From Mucilaginibacter straminoryzae (lineage in GTDB: Bacteria; Bacteroidota; Bacteroidia; Sphingobacteriales; Sphingobacteriaceae): DNA of 64,000 nucleotides. A model generated the notes under the pieces. The model was not told the DNA's origin, searched no databases, and saw only the letters and a list, made by a program, of their open reading frames with translations. The stretch covers positions 372,001 to 436,000 of the forward strand of contig NZ_JALJEJ010000001.1 in assembly GCF_022953055.1 (NCBI RefSeq). Reading direction: 5' to 3'. Positions 52,716 to 61,812 of this stretch are shown piece after piece. The translations under genes and the position numbers were made by a program. Positions within the stretch are counted from its first letter, which is position 1; each line of letters starts with the position of its first letter.

Positions 52716-53647
52716 TGAAACCCAAAAGCACTTTTATTTATCTGGCTGCGGCAATCAGTGCTGCATTTATCTGGGGCTTTTTTGCTATCCCCTTAAAGCA
52801 TTTGCACCACTATCCGCCGCAGCAGATTTTGTACTACCGGGTTTTTACTTCTTTTGTATCGCTCTGGGCGCTCAACCTTATTTTTCGCAGAGCGACTATC
52901 CGGAAGGATATTGCGTTACTAAAGACCCTGCCTTCGGGTGAACGTAAAAAGGTGCTTTTGTTGTTGATTAGTACAGGGTTTTTCATCACGGCAAACTGGT
53001 TTACGTATATCTACGTGGTGAACCATATCGGGGTAAAGGTTGCTGCTTTTGCCTACCTCATCTGCCCGCTGCTAACGGCATGCGGTGGCTTCATGATCTT
53101 GAAAGAGCCGCTTACCAGGGTGAAGTTTGCCGGGCTGGTCATTGCTGTTGTTAGTATTGCGCTGCTGTCAACGGTTTCTCTGTACCAGGTATTATGGGCG
53201 CTGTTCGTGGCGGTTTTCTATGCCATTTATTTAGTGATTCAACGGGTGCTTAACCAGTTTGATAAGATCAATATGCTGGCCTTCCAACTCATGATTGCCA
53301 TCCTGATCTTACTGCCTTTTTATATCCATGATTTCAATGATGTACCCACTTCTGCTGATTTCTGGTTCAATATTATTTTAATAGCCCTGGTATTTACCTT
53401 GCTGCCATTGCTGCTCAGCCTTTTTGCTTTGAATGGCATCCAGTCGTCTACGTTAGGGATCACCATTTATATTAACCCGGTAATTTCTTTTACCGTGGCT
53501 GTTTTCTATTTTAATGAAACTATAGAGCGTTCGCATCTTTTAGGCTACCTGTTACTTTTGATTGCTGTGATGGTTTTTAACTGGCAGGTAATTGCTAACT
53601 TGTTTAAAAAGAAAATCAATCTGCAACCTGCGAGCATACTGTTTTGA
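52715..53647 (+). CDS. EamA/RarD-like permease
   Basis: A 310-residue, ten-helix permease of the drug/metabolite (EamA) superfamily. FIWGFFAIPLKHL near the start, an internal repeat (two blocks of five helices) and a C-terminal NGIQSSTLGITIYINPVISF motif match RarD-like proteins. Substrate unknown. It starts in a TAATG overlap with ridA and ends in a TTGA overlap with recG. Confidence 0.9.
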   Translation: MKPKSTFIYLAAAISAAFIWGFFAIPLKHLHHYPPQQILYYRVFTSFVSLWALNLIFRRATIRKDIALLKTLPSGERKKVLLLLISTGFFITANWFTYIYVVNHIGVKVAAFAYLICPLLTACGGFMILKEPLTRVKFAGLVIAVVSIALLSTVSLYQVLWALFVAVFYAIYLVIQRVLNQFDKINMLAFQLMIAILILLPFYIHDFNDVPTSADFWFNIILIALVFTLLPLLLSLFALNGIQSSTLGITIYINPVISFTVAVFYFNETIERSHLLGYLLLLIAVMVFNWQVIANLFKKKINLQPASILF

Positions 53648-55749
53648 ATCAGCTGTTTAAAACATCTATCGATTATCTGAAGGGCGTAGGTACTTCGCGG
53701 GCAGACGTACTGAAGAAAGAGCTGGGCATCTTTACCTTTGAAGACCTGCTGCGCCATTTTCCCTTTAAATATATCGACCGTACACGTTTCTATAAGATAA
53801 GGGAAATTAATCCCGACCTACCCCACGTGCAGGTAATCGCCCGGCTTACCAGTTTTGAAACAGTGGGCGAGAAACATACCAAAAGGCTGGTGGCCCAAGT
53901 ACAGGATGATACCGGTGTGATGGAACTGGTTTGGTTCCAGGGAATCCGCTGGGTGGAGAAAACGCTGATCAGGGGTAAGGCATACATTATTTTTGGCAAG
54001 CCGGGGGCCTTCAATGGCAAAGCGCAGATTGCTCATCCCGAAATGGAGCCTTACAGCGCCGAGGCTATGAAGCGTAAAGGGAACCTTACGCTGCAACCGG
54101 CCTACAATTCAACAGAAAAACTTAAGCAATTTCAGTTAGATACCAAAGGGATACAAAAGCTTACCGCTGCGCTATTGGAAGCGCATGCTAAAGATATTCA
54201 GGAAAACCTGCCACAGTACATCCTGAACCGTTTCCGGTTAATGGGCAGGCGTGAGGCTTACATCGGCATTCATTTTCCGGAGGATAGTACGAAGCTGCAT
54301 GAGGCTGTTCACCGCTTAAAGTTCGAAGAGCTTTTTGCCATTCAACTAAAGTTGCTGAAGAATAAATTGCTGCGTAACCAGAAGTTTAAAGGCTTTGTAT
54401 TTGAAAAGGTCGGCGATTACTTCAACACATTCTACCAGCAGAAGTTGCCTTTCGATCTTACCGATGCCCAGAAACGGGTATTACGCGAGATCAGGATAGA
54501 TACGCAGCGCGGTGTGCAGATGAACCGTTTGCTGCAAGGCGATGTTGGTAGCGGCAAAACGGTAGTGGCGCTCATGAATATACTACTGGCGATAGATAAC
54601 GGTTTCCAGGCCTGTTTAATGGCGCCTACAGAGATCTTAGCCACACAGCATTATCATTCTATCCGGAATATGGTCGGCGAGGATTTTATTTCGGTGGAAC
54701 TGCTTACCGGTTCCGTAAAACAGAAAAACCGGAAGGGCATCCACGAGCGATTGGAAGATGGCAGCCTGCAGGTGTTAATTGGCACTCATGCGCTGCTGGA
54801 AGATAAGGTGCAATTTAAGAATTTAGGGTTGGCCGTAATAGACGAGCAGCACCGCTTTGGGGTAGAGCAGCGCGCCAAACTATGGCGGAAGAATGTAATG
54901 CCGCCCCACGTGCTGGTGATGACGGCTACGCCCATTCCGCGTACCCTGGCCATGACACTTTATGGCGACCTGGACGTTTCCGTAATTGACCAATTGCCCG
55001 CCGGGCGTAAGCCGATAGAAACCATCCATTACTACGAGAATCAACGTTTGCCGATGTTTGGTTTTATGAAACGCGAGATTGCTAAAGGCAGGCAGGTATA
55101 CGTGGTTTATCCCCTGATACAGGAAAGCGAAAAGCTGGATCTGAAGAACCTGATGGATGGAGTCGAGGTGATGTCGCGAGAGTTTCCGCTGCCGCAATAC
55201 CGTATCAGCATCGTTCACGGCAAGCTTACCGCTGCCGAAAAGGAATTTGAGATGCAGCGCTTTGTGAAAGGCGAAACACAGATTATGGTAGCTACAACGG
55301 TGATCGAAGTGGGGGTGAATGTACCGAATGCTTCCGTGATGGTAATAGAAAATGCAGAGCGTTTCGGTCTGTCGCAATTGCACCAGTTACGCGGACGGGT
55401 TGGTCGTGGGGCGGAGCAATCTTATTGTATCCTGATGAGCAGCCACAAGCTAAGCCGCGAAGGGCGTATCCGCCTGGATACGATGGTGCAAACTAACGAC
55501 GGCTTTAAAATAGCCGAGATAGACCTGGAATTGCGCGGCCCCGGCGATATCGAAGGGACGCAGCAAAGCGGCGTGCTGGATCTGAAAGTGGCTAACCTGT
55601 CTACAGACCAGCAATTGCTGTTGCAGGCCCGTACCGTAGTGGAAGAGATCTTCGAAAAGGATCCGCAACTGGAACACCCGGAAAACCTGCTACTCCGCCA
55701 GATGCTGCAAACGCAAAACCAGGGCTTAAGCTGGGATAAGATTTCGTAG
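53644..55749 (+). CDS. recG: ATP-dependent DNA helicase RecG
   Basis: A 701-residue RecG, normal length. N-terminal wedge domain with SIDYLKGVGTSRADVLKKELGI, an OB-fold, then helicase domains: Walker A GDVGSGKTVV at about 299, DEQHRFG (DEAD-type box) at about 400, TATPIPRTLAM, and the RecG C-terminal QLRGRVGRG and GPGDIEGTQQSG. It reverses stalled replication forks. The start is TTG at 53644, overlapping the previous TGA (TTGA); the length before the wedge matches known RecG proteins, which supports it. Confidence 0.95.
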   Translation: MNQLFKTSIDYLKGVGTSRADVLKKELGIFTFEDLLRHFPFKYIDRTRFYKIREINPDLPHVQVIARLTSFETVGEKHTKRLVAQVQDDTGVMELVWFQGIRWVEKTLIRGKAYIIFGKPGAFNGKAQIAHPEMEPYSAEAMKRKGNLTLQPAYNSTEKLKQFQLDTKGIQKLTAALLEAHAKDIQENLPQYILNRFRLMGRREAYIGIHFPEDSTKLHEAVHRLKFEELFAIQLKLLKNKLLRNQKFKGFVFEKVGDYFNTFYQQKLPFDLTDAQKRVLREIRIDTQRGVQMNRLLQGDVGSGKTVVALMNILLAIDNGFQACLMAPTEILATQHYHSIRNMVGEDFISVELLTGSVKQKNRKGIHERLEDGSLQVLIGTHALLEDKVQFKNLGLAVIDEQHRFGVEQRAKLWRKNVMPPHVLVMTATPIPRTLAMTLYGDLDVSVIDQLPAGRKPIETIHYYENQRLPMFGFMKREIAKGRQVYVVYPLIQESEKLDLKNLMDGVEVMSREFPLPQYRISIVHGKLTAAEKEFEMQRFVKGETQIMVATTVIEVGVNVPNASVMVIENAERFGLSQLHQLRGRVGRGAEQSYCILMSSHKLSREGRIRLDTMVQTNDGFKIAEIDLELRGPGDIEGTQQSGVLDLKVANLSTDQQLLLQARTVVEEIFEKDPQLEHPENLLLRQMLQTQNQGLSWDKIS

Positions 55750-55755
55750 CTTTTA

Positions 55756-55899
55756 GTCATTGGTCATTGGTCATCTGTCATTGGTCATTTTTTTATAACA
55801 ATCAATAGTACCGCCGTTGATGACATTGAATGAATGATGACATCGAATGACTAATGACGAGAGTGACCACTGACAATTACCAGTGACAATTGACCAATC
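55756..55899. repeat. GTCATTGG-type short repeat cluster
   Basis: At 55756-55789 the unit GTCATTG recurs about four times (with one CTGTCAT variant); at 55819-55899 the complement-like unit ATGAC/TGACAA recurs (ATGACATTGAATG, ATGACATCGAATG, ATGACGAGAGTGACC, TGACAATTACCAG). Together they can fold into alternative hairpins. No gene lies in 55750-55960. Confidence 0.6.
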
Positions 55900-55960
55900 C
55901 CGGTTGCACATACCGTTTCAAACTTTTAACTTTCAACCATCACATCGCATTTATTCAATC

Positions 55961-57349
55961 ATGAAGTTTAAATCCATACTCGCTGCTTTAATTTTTTCGG
56001 CAGGCAGCTTTACCGCAAGTGCACAAACAGACTCTGTTTACATCCGCAAGATATTCGACGAGGCTTTAGTTAAGGGCGAATGTTACCAGAACCTGCATTA
56101 TCTGTGTAAGAATATCGGGCAGCGGTTAAGCGGTTCTGCTAATGCGCACAAGGCTGTGGAATGGACCAAAAAACTGATGGAAGATTATGGCTTTGATAAA
56201 GTATACCTGCAGGAAGTAAGCGTTCCGCATTGGGAGCGTGGCGCAAAAGAGCAAGGGTACATTTTGGCCGGTAAAACAAAGCTACCCGTAGCCTTGGCTG
56301 CACTCGGTATGTCTGTCGCGACTCCTGCTAATGGCGTAACCGCAGAAGTGATTGAACTGCATAGTTTGAAACAACTGGATAGCCTGGGCGAGGCCGGTAT
56401 TAAAGGAAAGATTGTGTTCTTTAACCGCCCATTTGATGAGCGTTTTATAGAACAGGGTACAGCCTATGGTACCGCCGGCGATCAGCGTAATATTGGCCCT
56501 GGCGCGGCATCTAAATATGGTGCAGTGGCTGTTATTGTTCGTTCGCTCACTTCCGCACAGAATGATTATCCACATACGGGAGCCACCAACTATGGGAAGA
56601 ATAAGCCCATCCCCGCAGCGGCATTATCTACCATAGCAGCTAATCAGCTAAGTGAATTGATCCGCAATGCTAAAACTCCTGTAAAGTTCTTTTTGAAAAC
56701 TAACTGCCGCACGCTGCCAGATGCGGTTTCTTATAACGTGGTTGGTGAACTGACTGGTACAGAAAATGCCAAACAGGTAATTACTGTAGGTGGCCACCTC
56801 GACTCGTGGGATTTAGCCGAGGGCGCGCATGACGATGGTACCGGCGTGATGCAGTCGGTCGAGGTAGTCAGGGTGTTTAAAGCACTGGGCTATCGCCCGA
56901 AACATACCATCCGTACGGTGATGTTTATGAACGAAGAGAACGGCGGCCGTGGGGGCGCCAAGTATGCAGAACTTGCCGCGCAAAATAAAGAAGAACACCT
57001 GGCAGCGATAGAAAGCGACGAGGGTGGCTTTACACCTCGCGGATTTAGTTTCGATGGTGTTAACGGGGCGTTCATTAAAAACATCAACGCTGCCTGGAAA
57101 AGCCTGCTGGAGCCCTATGAGGCCGACCGACTGGTGGAAGGTGGTAGCGGTTCGGATATCGGTCATCTGCGCGGCACCATGCCATCAGCGGTGTTGATCG
57201 GTTTCCGGCCGGATTCGCAACGCTATTTTGATATTCACCACACGCCGAACGATGTTTTCGAGAACGTAAACAAACGCGAACTGGAATTAGGTGCAGGTAC
57301 GATGGCTGCCCTGGTTTATTTGATCGATCAGCATGGTATCAAGTTTTAA
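55961..57349 (+). CDS. M28 family zinc peptidase
   Basis: A 462-residue exported aminopeptidase. The ATG at 55961 begins a signal peptide (MKFKSILAALIFSAGSFTASAQ); an upstream in-frame start at 55883 is rejected because it would put about 26 extra residues before the signal. A PA-like insert (about 130-245) is followed by the M28 core with zinc ligands in VGGHLDSWDLAEGAHDDGTG (His279, Asp291) and FMNEENGGRGG (Glu325/326). It probably digests peptides in the periplasm or outside. Confidence 0.93.
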   Translation: MKFKSILAALIFSAGSFTASAQTDSVYIRKIFDEALVKGECYQNLHYLCKNIGQRLSGSANAHKAVEWTKKLMEDYGFDKVYLQEVSVPHWERGAKEQGYILAGKTKLPVALAALGMSVATPANGVTAEVIELHSLKQLDSLGEAGIKGKIVFFNRPFDERFIEQGTAYGTAGDQRNIGPGAASKYGAVAVIVRSLTSAQNDYPHTGATNYGKNKPIPAAALSTIAANQLSELIRNAKTPVKFFLKTNCRTLPDAVSYNVVGELTGTENAKQVITVGGHLDSWDLAEGAHDDGTGVMQSVEVVRVFKALGYRPKHTIRTVMFMNEENGGRGGAKYAELAAQNKEEHLAAIESDEGGFTPRGFSFDGVNGAFIKNINAAWKSLLEPYEADRLVEGGSGSDIGHLRGTMPSAVLIGFRPDSQRYFDIHHTPNDVFENVNKRELELGAGTMAALVYLIDQHGIKF

Positions 57350-57379
57350 TTAATTATAAGTGAAACCCGAACAAGGTTG

Positions 57380-57387
57380 TACTTTTG
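57380..57387 (+). promoter_or_regulatory. -7 element for the MFS gene
   Basis: TACTTTTG, 20 bases before the GTG start at 57408; no clear -33 TTTG. Confidence 0.35.
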
Positions 57388-57407
57388 TAGCTTAATTAAA
57401 AAGAAAA

Positions 57408-58688
57408 GTGTCCGAAGAAGATAGTCAAATCCTCCAAAAAGATTCCTTCGCCGCCCTGCGGTATAAAGATTTTCGCGCGTACCTCGGTATGCGCTTTTTC
57501 TTTACGTTCGCCTACCAGATGCAGGCGGTAGTCATCGGTTTTTACATTTACCAGTTAACCAAAAGCGCCTTTGCTTTAGGTTTAGTGGGTTTATGTGAAG
57601 CTATCCCTGCCATTGGTATCGCGCTGTATGGTGGTTATGTAGCCGATAAATCTGAAAAGCGTAAGATGCTGCTCACTATCTTCCTGATGGTGTTCTTCGC
57701 CTCATTCAGCATATTCCTGGTGACGCTGAAGAGTATGTCGCCTTATGTCCACACCGGGTGGATCATCCCTGTTATTTACGTCATGATCTTTATCAATGGC
57801 GTTGCCCGTGCCTTTTACGGCCCGGCCACTTTTGCTATCTATGCGCAGAGTATTCCCAAAGAGCTTTATCCTAATGGCAGCACCTGGAGTAGTTCGGCCT
57901 GGCAGGTGGCTACGATTCTGGGCCCGGCGGCAGGTGGCTTGATCTACGGGTTTGTGGGGATTACTGCAACGTTCTCGGTTATCCTGTTCTTCCTGCTGGT
58001 ATCGCTGGTGCTGGTATTCATGCTGAAAAAGTACCCGCCGACTTATGTACCGAAGGAAAGTATCTGGGTGAGCTTAAGGGCCGGGATTGATTTTGTATTC
58101 AAGACCAAGATGATGGTCTATGCCATGAGTCTCGATCTGTTTTCGGTATTCTTTGGCGGTGCAGTTGCGTTACTGCCTGTTTTCGCTAACGATATCTTAA
58201 AGGTGGGCTCTGAAGGGCTTGGTATCATGCGGGCCACGTCTTCATTAGGTGCGGTACTGACCATGCTGGCCATGACGCGCTTTTCGCCTATGAACCGCCC
58301 CTGGAGGAACCTGCTGATCGCGGTTACAGGTTTCGGGATGTCTATTATCTGTTTCGGACTTTCGCGGAGTTTTTACTTATCGCTCATCTTTCTGTTTACA
58401 GAAGGTGCTTTTGACAGCATTAGTGTAATTATCCGCGGAACGTTAATGCAGTTGTTAACGCCTGAGCAAATGCGCGGAAGGGTATCTGCTGTTAACTCCA
58501 TGTTTATCGGTTCATCAAACGAGATCGGCGCATTTGAATCCGGCACCGCCGCACGCATATTGGGTACCGTACCTGCGGTGATCTTCGGCGGAACCATGAC
58601 CCTGATGATCGTGAGTATCACTTATCTGAAAACCAAAGGATTGATCCCAACAAAACTTAGCGACGTACATACGCCCGAAGTAAGATAA
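57408..58688 (+). CDS. MFS exporter (EntS/MFS_3-like)
   Basis: A 426-residue, 12-helix major facilitator. The start codon is GTG (protein MSEEDSQILQK). RYKDFRAYLGMRFFFTFAYQMQ at the first helix and the loop GGYVADKSEKRKML match the EntS-like MFS_3 group of exporters. Substrate unknown; siderophore or drug export are possible. The 380 bases after it hold a stem-loop but no gene. Confidence 0.88.
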   Translation: MSEEDSQILQKDSFAALRYKDFRAYLGMRFFFTFAYQMQAVVIGFYIYQLTKSAFALGLVGLCEAIPAIGIALYGGYVADKSEKRKMLLTIFLMVFFASFSIFLVTLKSMSPYVHTGWIIPVIYVMIFINGVARAFYGPATFAIYAQSIPKELYPNGSTWSSSAWQVATILGPAAGGLIYGFVGITATFSVILFFLLVSLVLVFMLKKYPPTYVPKESIWVSLRAGIDFVFKTKMMVYAMSLDLFSVFFGGAVALLPVFANDILKVGSEGLGIMRATSSLGAVLTMLAMTRFSPMNRPWRNLLIAVTGFGMSIICFGLSRSFYLSLIFLFTEGAFDSISVIIRGTLMQLLTPEQMRGRVSAVNSMFIGSSNEIGAFESGTAARILGTVPAVIFGGTMTLMIVSITYLKTKGLIPTKLSDVHTPEVR

Positions 58689-59018
58689 AGAGCTGTGTTG
58701 CTGTCGGTGGAAACGTTAGCTGTTTATCCAGCTAACGCTGTTCACCTGTGCAGACTTTTAATTAAGGGGAAAGGGTTGGCGATCAACAAAATTCGCAGCT
58801 CGTCCTTCCTTCGCAAGCGGTCAGATTTTGCTTTTTATTAATCAACCGGTATCATTAAGGCAACTTCTGCACCAATCGCGTTCAATTTGGTAGCAAGTGC
58901 TTATACATGCAGCAGAGGAGCTTTTTAGAGAAAAATGACGTTTAGCAAAACGGGAATAGTGGGGAATATCTACTTTCTTTTGGGGAAAATATTGCTTGAA
59001 AGTTCAAAGGGATTAAAC
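58689..59018. other. Intergenic region after MFS gene
   Basis: No gene seen. A perfect nine-base stem CGTTAGCTG/CAGCTAACG with loop TTTATC at 58714-58737 follows the MFS stop, but without a T-tract, so termination is unproven. The rest is unstructured by eye. Confidence 0.5.
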
Positions 59019-59043
59019 AAAAAGGGCACAATTACTTGTGCCC
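59019..59043 (-). terminator. Terminator of the PLDNc-ABC operon
   Basis: GGGCACAA/TTGTGCCC eight-base stem, loop TTAC, followed on the - strand by TTTTT. Confidence 0.8.
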
Positions 59044-59068
59044 CTGGGTATTTAAATTCTTTCGAAGA

Positions 59069-59284
59069 TTAATTTGCTATCCGCTTTACGTTTCTCCATA
59101 AAAGGAAAACCAAGGCGCCACCGATCGGGACAATCAACACGATCAGTAACCATAGAATCTTCCCGTTCACGTCCATCTCTTTATTAGCCAGAATTTTGAA
59201 CACGGAAAAAATGACCAGCCCTATCCAAAGGATGAGGAAAATGAGTCCGAAGACGCTGCTGAAGATAGGCGTAAGCGATGGCAT
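59069..59284 (-). CDS. PLDNc-domain small membrane protein
   Basis: A 71-residue protein with two membrane helices (LIFLILWIGLVIFSVFKIL and ILWLLIVLIVPIGGALVFLLW), of the PLD-nuclease N-terminal type used as a stand-alone membrane protein in Bacteroidota. The ATG at 59282-59284 is preferred over upstream starts that run into the ABC gene. It is seven bases downstream of the ABC exporter gene, so they form an operon. Function unknown. Confidence 0.75.
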   Translation of the reverse strand: MPSLTPIFSSVFGLIFLILWIGLVIFSVFKILANKEMDVNGKILWLLIVLIVPIGGALVFLLWRNVKRIAN

Positions 59285-59291
59285 AGCTTTA

Positions 59292-61055
59292 TTAGTCTGT
59301 AATTGGTTCTGTATGATATTTCTCGCCAATCTGTTGCCGCCACATTGCATAATACAAACCCTTTTGCTGTAGCAGATCATGGTGTTTTCCAGATTCTACG
59401 ATGTGGCCTTTCTCCAACACGTAGATATGATCGGCATGCATAATGGTAGATAAGCGGTGGGCGATGAGGATGGTGATATGATCTTTTAACACCGAAACAT
59501 CGCGGATGGTTTCAGTTATTTCTTCTTCGGTCAATGAATCCAAAGCGGAGGTAGCTTCGTCGAATACCAGGATATCCGGGCGACGAAGTAACGCCCTTGC
59601 GATAGATAAACGCTGCTTTTCACCGCCGGATACTTTTACCCCGCCTTCGCCAATTACAGTATCTAAACCATTATCTGCACGGGCCAGCAAGCTTTGGCAG
59701 GCAGCGCGGTGCAAGGCCTGCATACACTCTTCATCGGTAGCATCGGGGCGCACGAATTTCAAATTCTCGCGGATAGTTCCCGAGAACAGCTGGGTATCCT
59801 GCGTTACAAAGCCGATCTTCTCGCGCAATTGGTCCAGATCAATCTCTTTACTTGGTACATTGTTGTAGCGCACATCGCCCTTTAATGGCTGGTACAAGCC
59901 TACCAGGAGCTTAACCAGGGTTGTTTTCCCCGAACCTGACGGCCCGACGAACGCGATGGTTTCGCCGGTATTGGTTTCGAAACTGATATGGTTAAGCGCA
60001 TTGCGGTTAGCGGTTAAGTGCTTAAAAGTTACGCTGTCAAAAGTCAGTTTTCTAACCTTCTCAATCATCACCGGTTTGACAGGCTTTTCGTCTATCGGCG
60101 TGTTCAGGATACGGCTAAAGTTACCTAAAGATACTTCCGCCTCGCGCCACGAAAGGATCACGTTGCCTAACTCCTGCAGCGGGTTGAACAGGAAGAACGA
60201 GTAGAACAGGAAGCTGAAATACTGGCCGGGCGAGATGGTGTTTTTGAAGATGAGCACCAGCAATACTACCACCATAATACTGCGTACCAGGTTAACGGTG
60301 GTGCCCTGTACAAAGCTCATGCTGCGTACGTATTTTACTTTTTTCAGCTCCAGATCCAGGATCTTGTACGTGGTTTTGTTTAATCGCTCAATTTCCTGTT
60401 TAGCCAGGCCCAGGCTTTTTACCAATTCGATATTCCGCAGCGATTCTGTAGTAGAACCGGCTAATGCCGTAGTTTCTGAAACGATTTTCTTTTGTATGGT
60501 CTTGATTCGACGGCTGAGCGCCATACTTACAAAAGCAATCACCGGGATGGCTGCAAAGTAGACCAGCGTAACTTTATAGCTTACCGTTACGGAATAAACG
60601 ATAACGAATACCATACCGATAAGGCTAACGAACAATACGCTGATAAACGAGGTAATAAACTTTTCGGAGTCTATCCGAACCTTTTGTAAAATGCCTAACG
60701 TCTCGCCGCTGCGCTGGTCTTCAAAAACCTGGTAAGGCAGTTCTAACGAGTGTTTTAATCCGTCTGCATACATCGCAGCGCCAACGCGCTGGGTGATGAT
60801 GTTGGTAAAGTAATCCTGGAAGTTTTTAGCGATACGAGATACCATGGCTACGCCGATGGCAGCACCTACCAGTAACAGCACGTTATGGATGTACTGTTCG
60901 TAATTCAGATCGTTACGTTTTTCAATCACACGGTCTACTATTTTACCGGTGATATATGGATCGAGCAGGGAAAAACCAATATTAAAGCCGGCCAGGACAA
61001 GTGCAAGCACTACAACCCAACGGTGACGGGATAGGTAGGATAAAAGCAATTTCAT
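59292..61055 (-). CDS. ABC exporter (fused permease-ATPase)
   Basis: A 587-residue half-transporter: six helices in the first ~320 residues, ATPase after about 345 with Walker A GPSGSGKTT (about 370-378), signature VSGGEKQR, Walker B ILVFDEATSALD and switch His in IAHRLST. A drug, lipid or peptide exporter; cargo unknown. It starts 5 bases after a TAATTTTG element (61060-61067), another very short leader. The frr terminator just upstream separates it from frr. Confidence 0.9.
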   Translation of the reverse strand: MKLLLSYLSRHRWVVVLALVLAGFNIGFSLLDPYITGKIVDRVIEKRNDLNYEQYIHNVLLLVGAAIGVAMVSRIAKNFQDYFTNIITQRVGAAMYADGLKHSLELPYQVFEDQRSGETLGILQKVRIDSEKFITSFISVLFVSLIGMVFVIVYSVTVSYKVTLVYFAAIPVIAFVSMALSRRIKTIQKKIVSETTALAGSTTESLRNIELVKSLGLAKQEIERLNKTTYKILDLELKKVKYVRSMSFVQGTTVNLVRSIMVVVLLVLIFKNTISPGQYFSFLFYSFFLFNPLQELGNVILSWREAEVSLGNFSRILNTPIDEKPVKPVMIEKVRKLTFDSVTFKHLTANRNALNHISFETNTGETIAFVGPSGSGKTTLVKLLVGLYQPLKGDVRYNNVPSKEIDLDQLREKIGFVTQDTQLFSGTIRENLKFVRPDATDEECMQALHRAACQSLLARADNGLDTVIGEGGVKVSGGEKQRLSIARALLRRPDILVFDEATSALDSLTEEEITETIRDVSVLKDHITILIAHRLSTIMHADHIYVLEKGHIVESGKHHDLLQQKGLYYAMWRQQIGEKYHTEPITD

Positions 61056-61059
61056 TTAA

Positions 61060-61067
61060 CAAAATTA
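61060..61067 (-). promoter_or_regulatory. -7 element of the ABC exporter gene
   Basis: TAATTTTG on the - strand, five bases before the ATG. It overlaps the T-tract side of the frr terminator. Confidence 0.4.
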
Positions 61068-61101
61068 AAAAAGGGAATGGCGCAAAACGCTCATTCCCTT
61101 T
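61061..61101 (-). terminator. Terminator of frr
   Basis: AAAGGGAATG/CATTCCCTTT ten-base stem with an inner GCG/CGC pair, followed on the - strand by T-rich sequence (TTTAATTTT). Confidence 0.85.
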
Positions 61102-61124
61102 AATTTGACATTAGGTTTATATGA

Positions 61125-61688
61125 TTAAACCGTCATGATATCTTTTTCTTTCGCTTCGGCAAGTTTATCAACTTTAACAATGTAGCTGTCAGTCAGTTTC
61201 TGAACTTCGCCTTCGCCGGTTTTGATCTCGTCTTCAGATACGCCTTCAGATTTCAGTTTCTGAATTTTGGCGTTGGTATCTTTACGGATATTGCGAACGG
61301 CAACTTTACCATTTTCGGCTTCAGCCTTTACTTTTTTTACTAAATCGCGGCGGCGCTCTTCGGTAAGTGGTGGCACGTTTAAACGGATTACCACACCATC
61401 GTTCTGAGGGTTGATACCCAGGTCTGCTTCTTTAATGGCCTTTTCAATGGCGGTCAGTAAAGATTTTTCCCAGGGCTGTACCAAAATGGTACGTGCATCC
61501 GGGGTATTGATGTTACCTACCTGGCTCAGCGGGGTAGGTGTGCCGTAGTAATCTACCGAAATACCATCAAGCATAGATGGGGTAGCTTTTCCAGCGCGTA
61601 TCTTGCTTAATTCGTTGTCAGTATGATCAATGGCTTTTTCCATTAAAGCCTTTGCGTCGTTAAGCTGTTTTTTAATGAGTTCGCTCAT
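61125..61688 (-). CDS. frr: Ribosome recycling factor
   Basis: A 187-residue RRF, standard length, that dissociates ribosomes after termination with EF-G. Visible are the helical N-terminus (LIKKQLNDAKALMEKAIDHTDNELSKIRAGKA, split at turns), the SVDYYGTPTPLSQVGNINTPD hinge domain, the conserved central motif LNVPPLTEERRRDLVKK and the C-terminal helix. It lies downstream of pyrH, the usual order in bacteria. Promoter: TATATTTG (61709-61716) about 20 bases upstream. Confidence 0.97.
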   Translation of the reverse strand: MSELIKKQLNDAKALMEKAIDHTDNELSKIRAGKATPSMLDGISVDYYGTPTPLSQVGNINTPDARTILVQPWEKSLLTAIEKAIKEADLGINPQNDGVVIRLNVPPLTEERRRDLVKKVKAEAENGKVAVRNIRKDTNAKIQKLKSEGVSEDEIKTGEGEVQKLTDSYIVKVDKLAEAKEKDIMTV

Positions 61689-61708
61689 TGTGTACTATTT
61701 TAATCGTG

Positions 61709-61738
61709 CAAATATATGTATTAGAAGCAAGAGACAAG
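61709..61738 (-). promoter_or_regulatory. frr promoter
   Basis: CTTG (61735-61738), 18 bases, TATATTTG (61709-61716). The -33 half lies inside the left arm of the repeat at 61723-61742. Confidence 0.45.
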
Positions 61739-61799
61739 AAGCAAGAATCAAGACTTCTTTCAAAGTTGGCTTTTGTCTGGCTTCTTGTCTCTGGCTTCT
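61723..61799. repeat. AGAAGC inverted repeat between pyrH and frr
   Basis: The 20-base arm at 61723-61742 (AGAAGCAAGAGACAAGAAGC) pairs with 61780-61799 at 19 of 20 positions, around a 37-base loop. The arms are themselves built of short GAAGC/CAAGA units. Purine-rich on one strand, pyrimidine-rich on the other. Confidence 0.7.
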
Positions 61800-61812
61800 G
61801 GCCTCTAAAAAA

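Noticed and set aside
54880..55383. 167-codon open frame on the - strand in recG
   Set aside because: Antisense to the conserved helicase core; composition rich in His/Gln/Leu as expected for a shadow frame.
55750..55900. Possible CRISPR array
   Set aside because: Units are 7-13 bases, irregular and without unique spacers or cas genes.
58714..58737. Terminator of the MFS gene
   Set aside because: The stem is perfect, but no T-tract follows, so it was listed as a hairpin in the intergenic region only.
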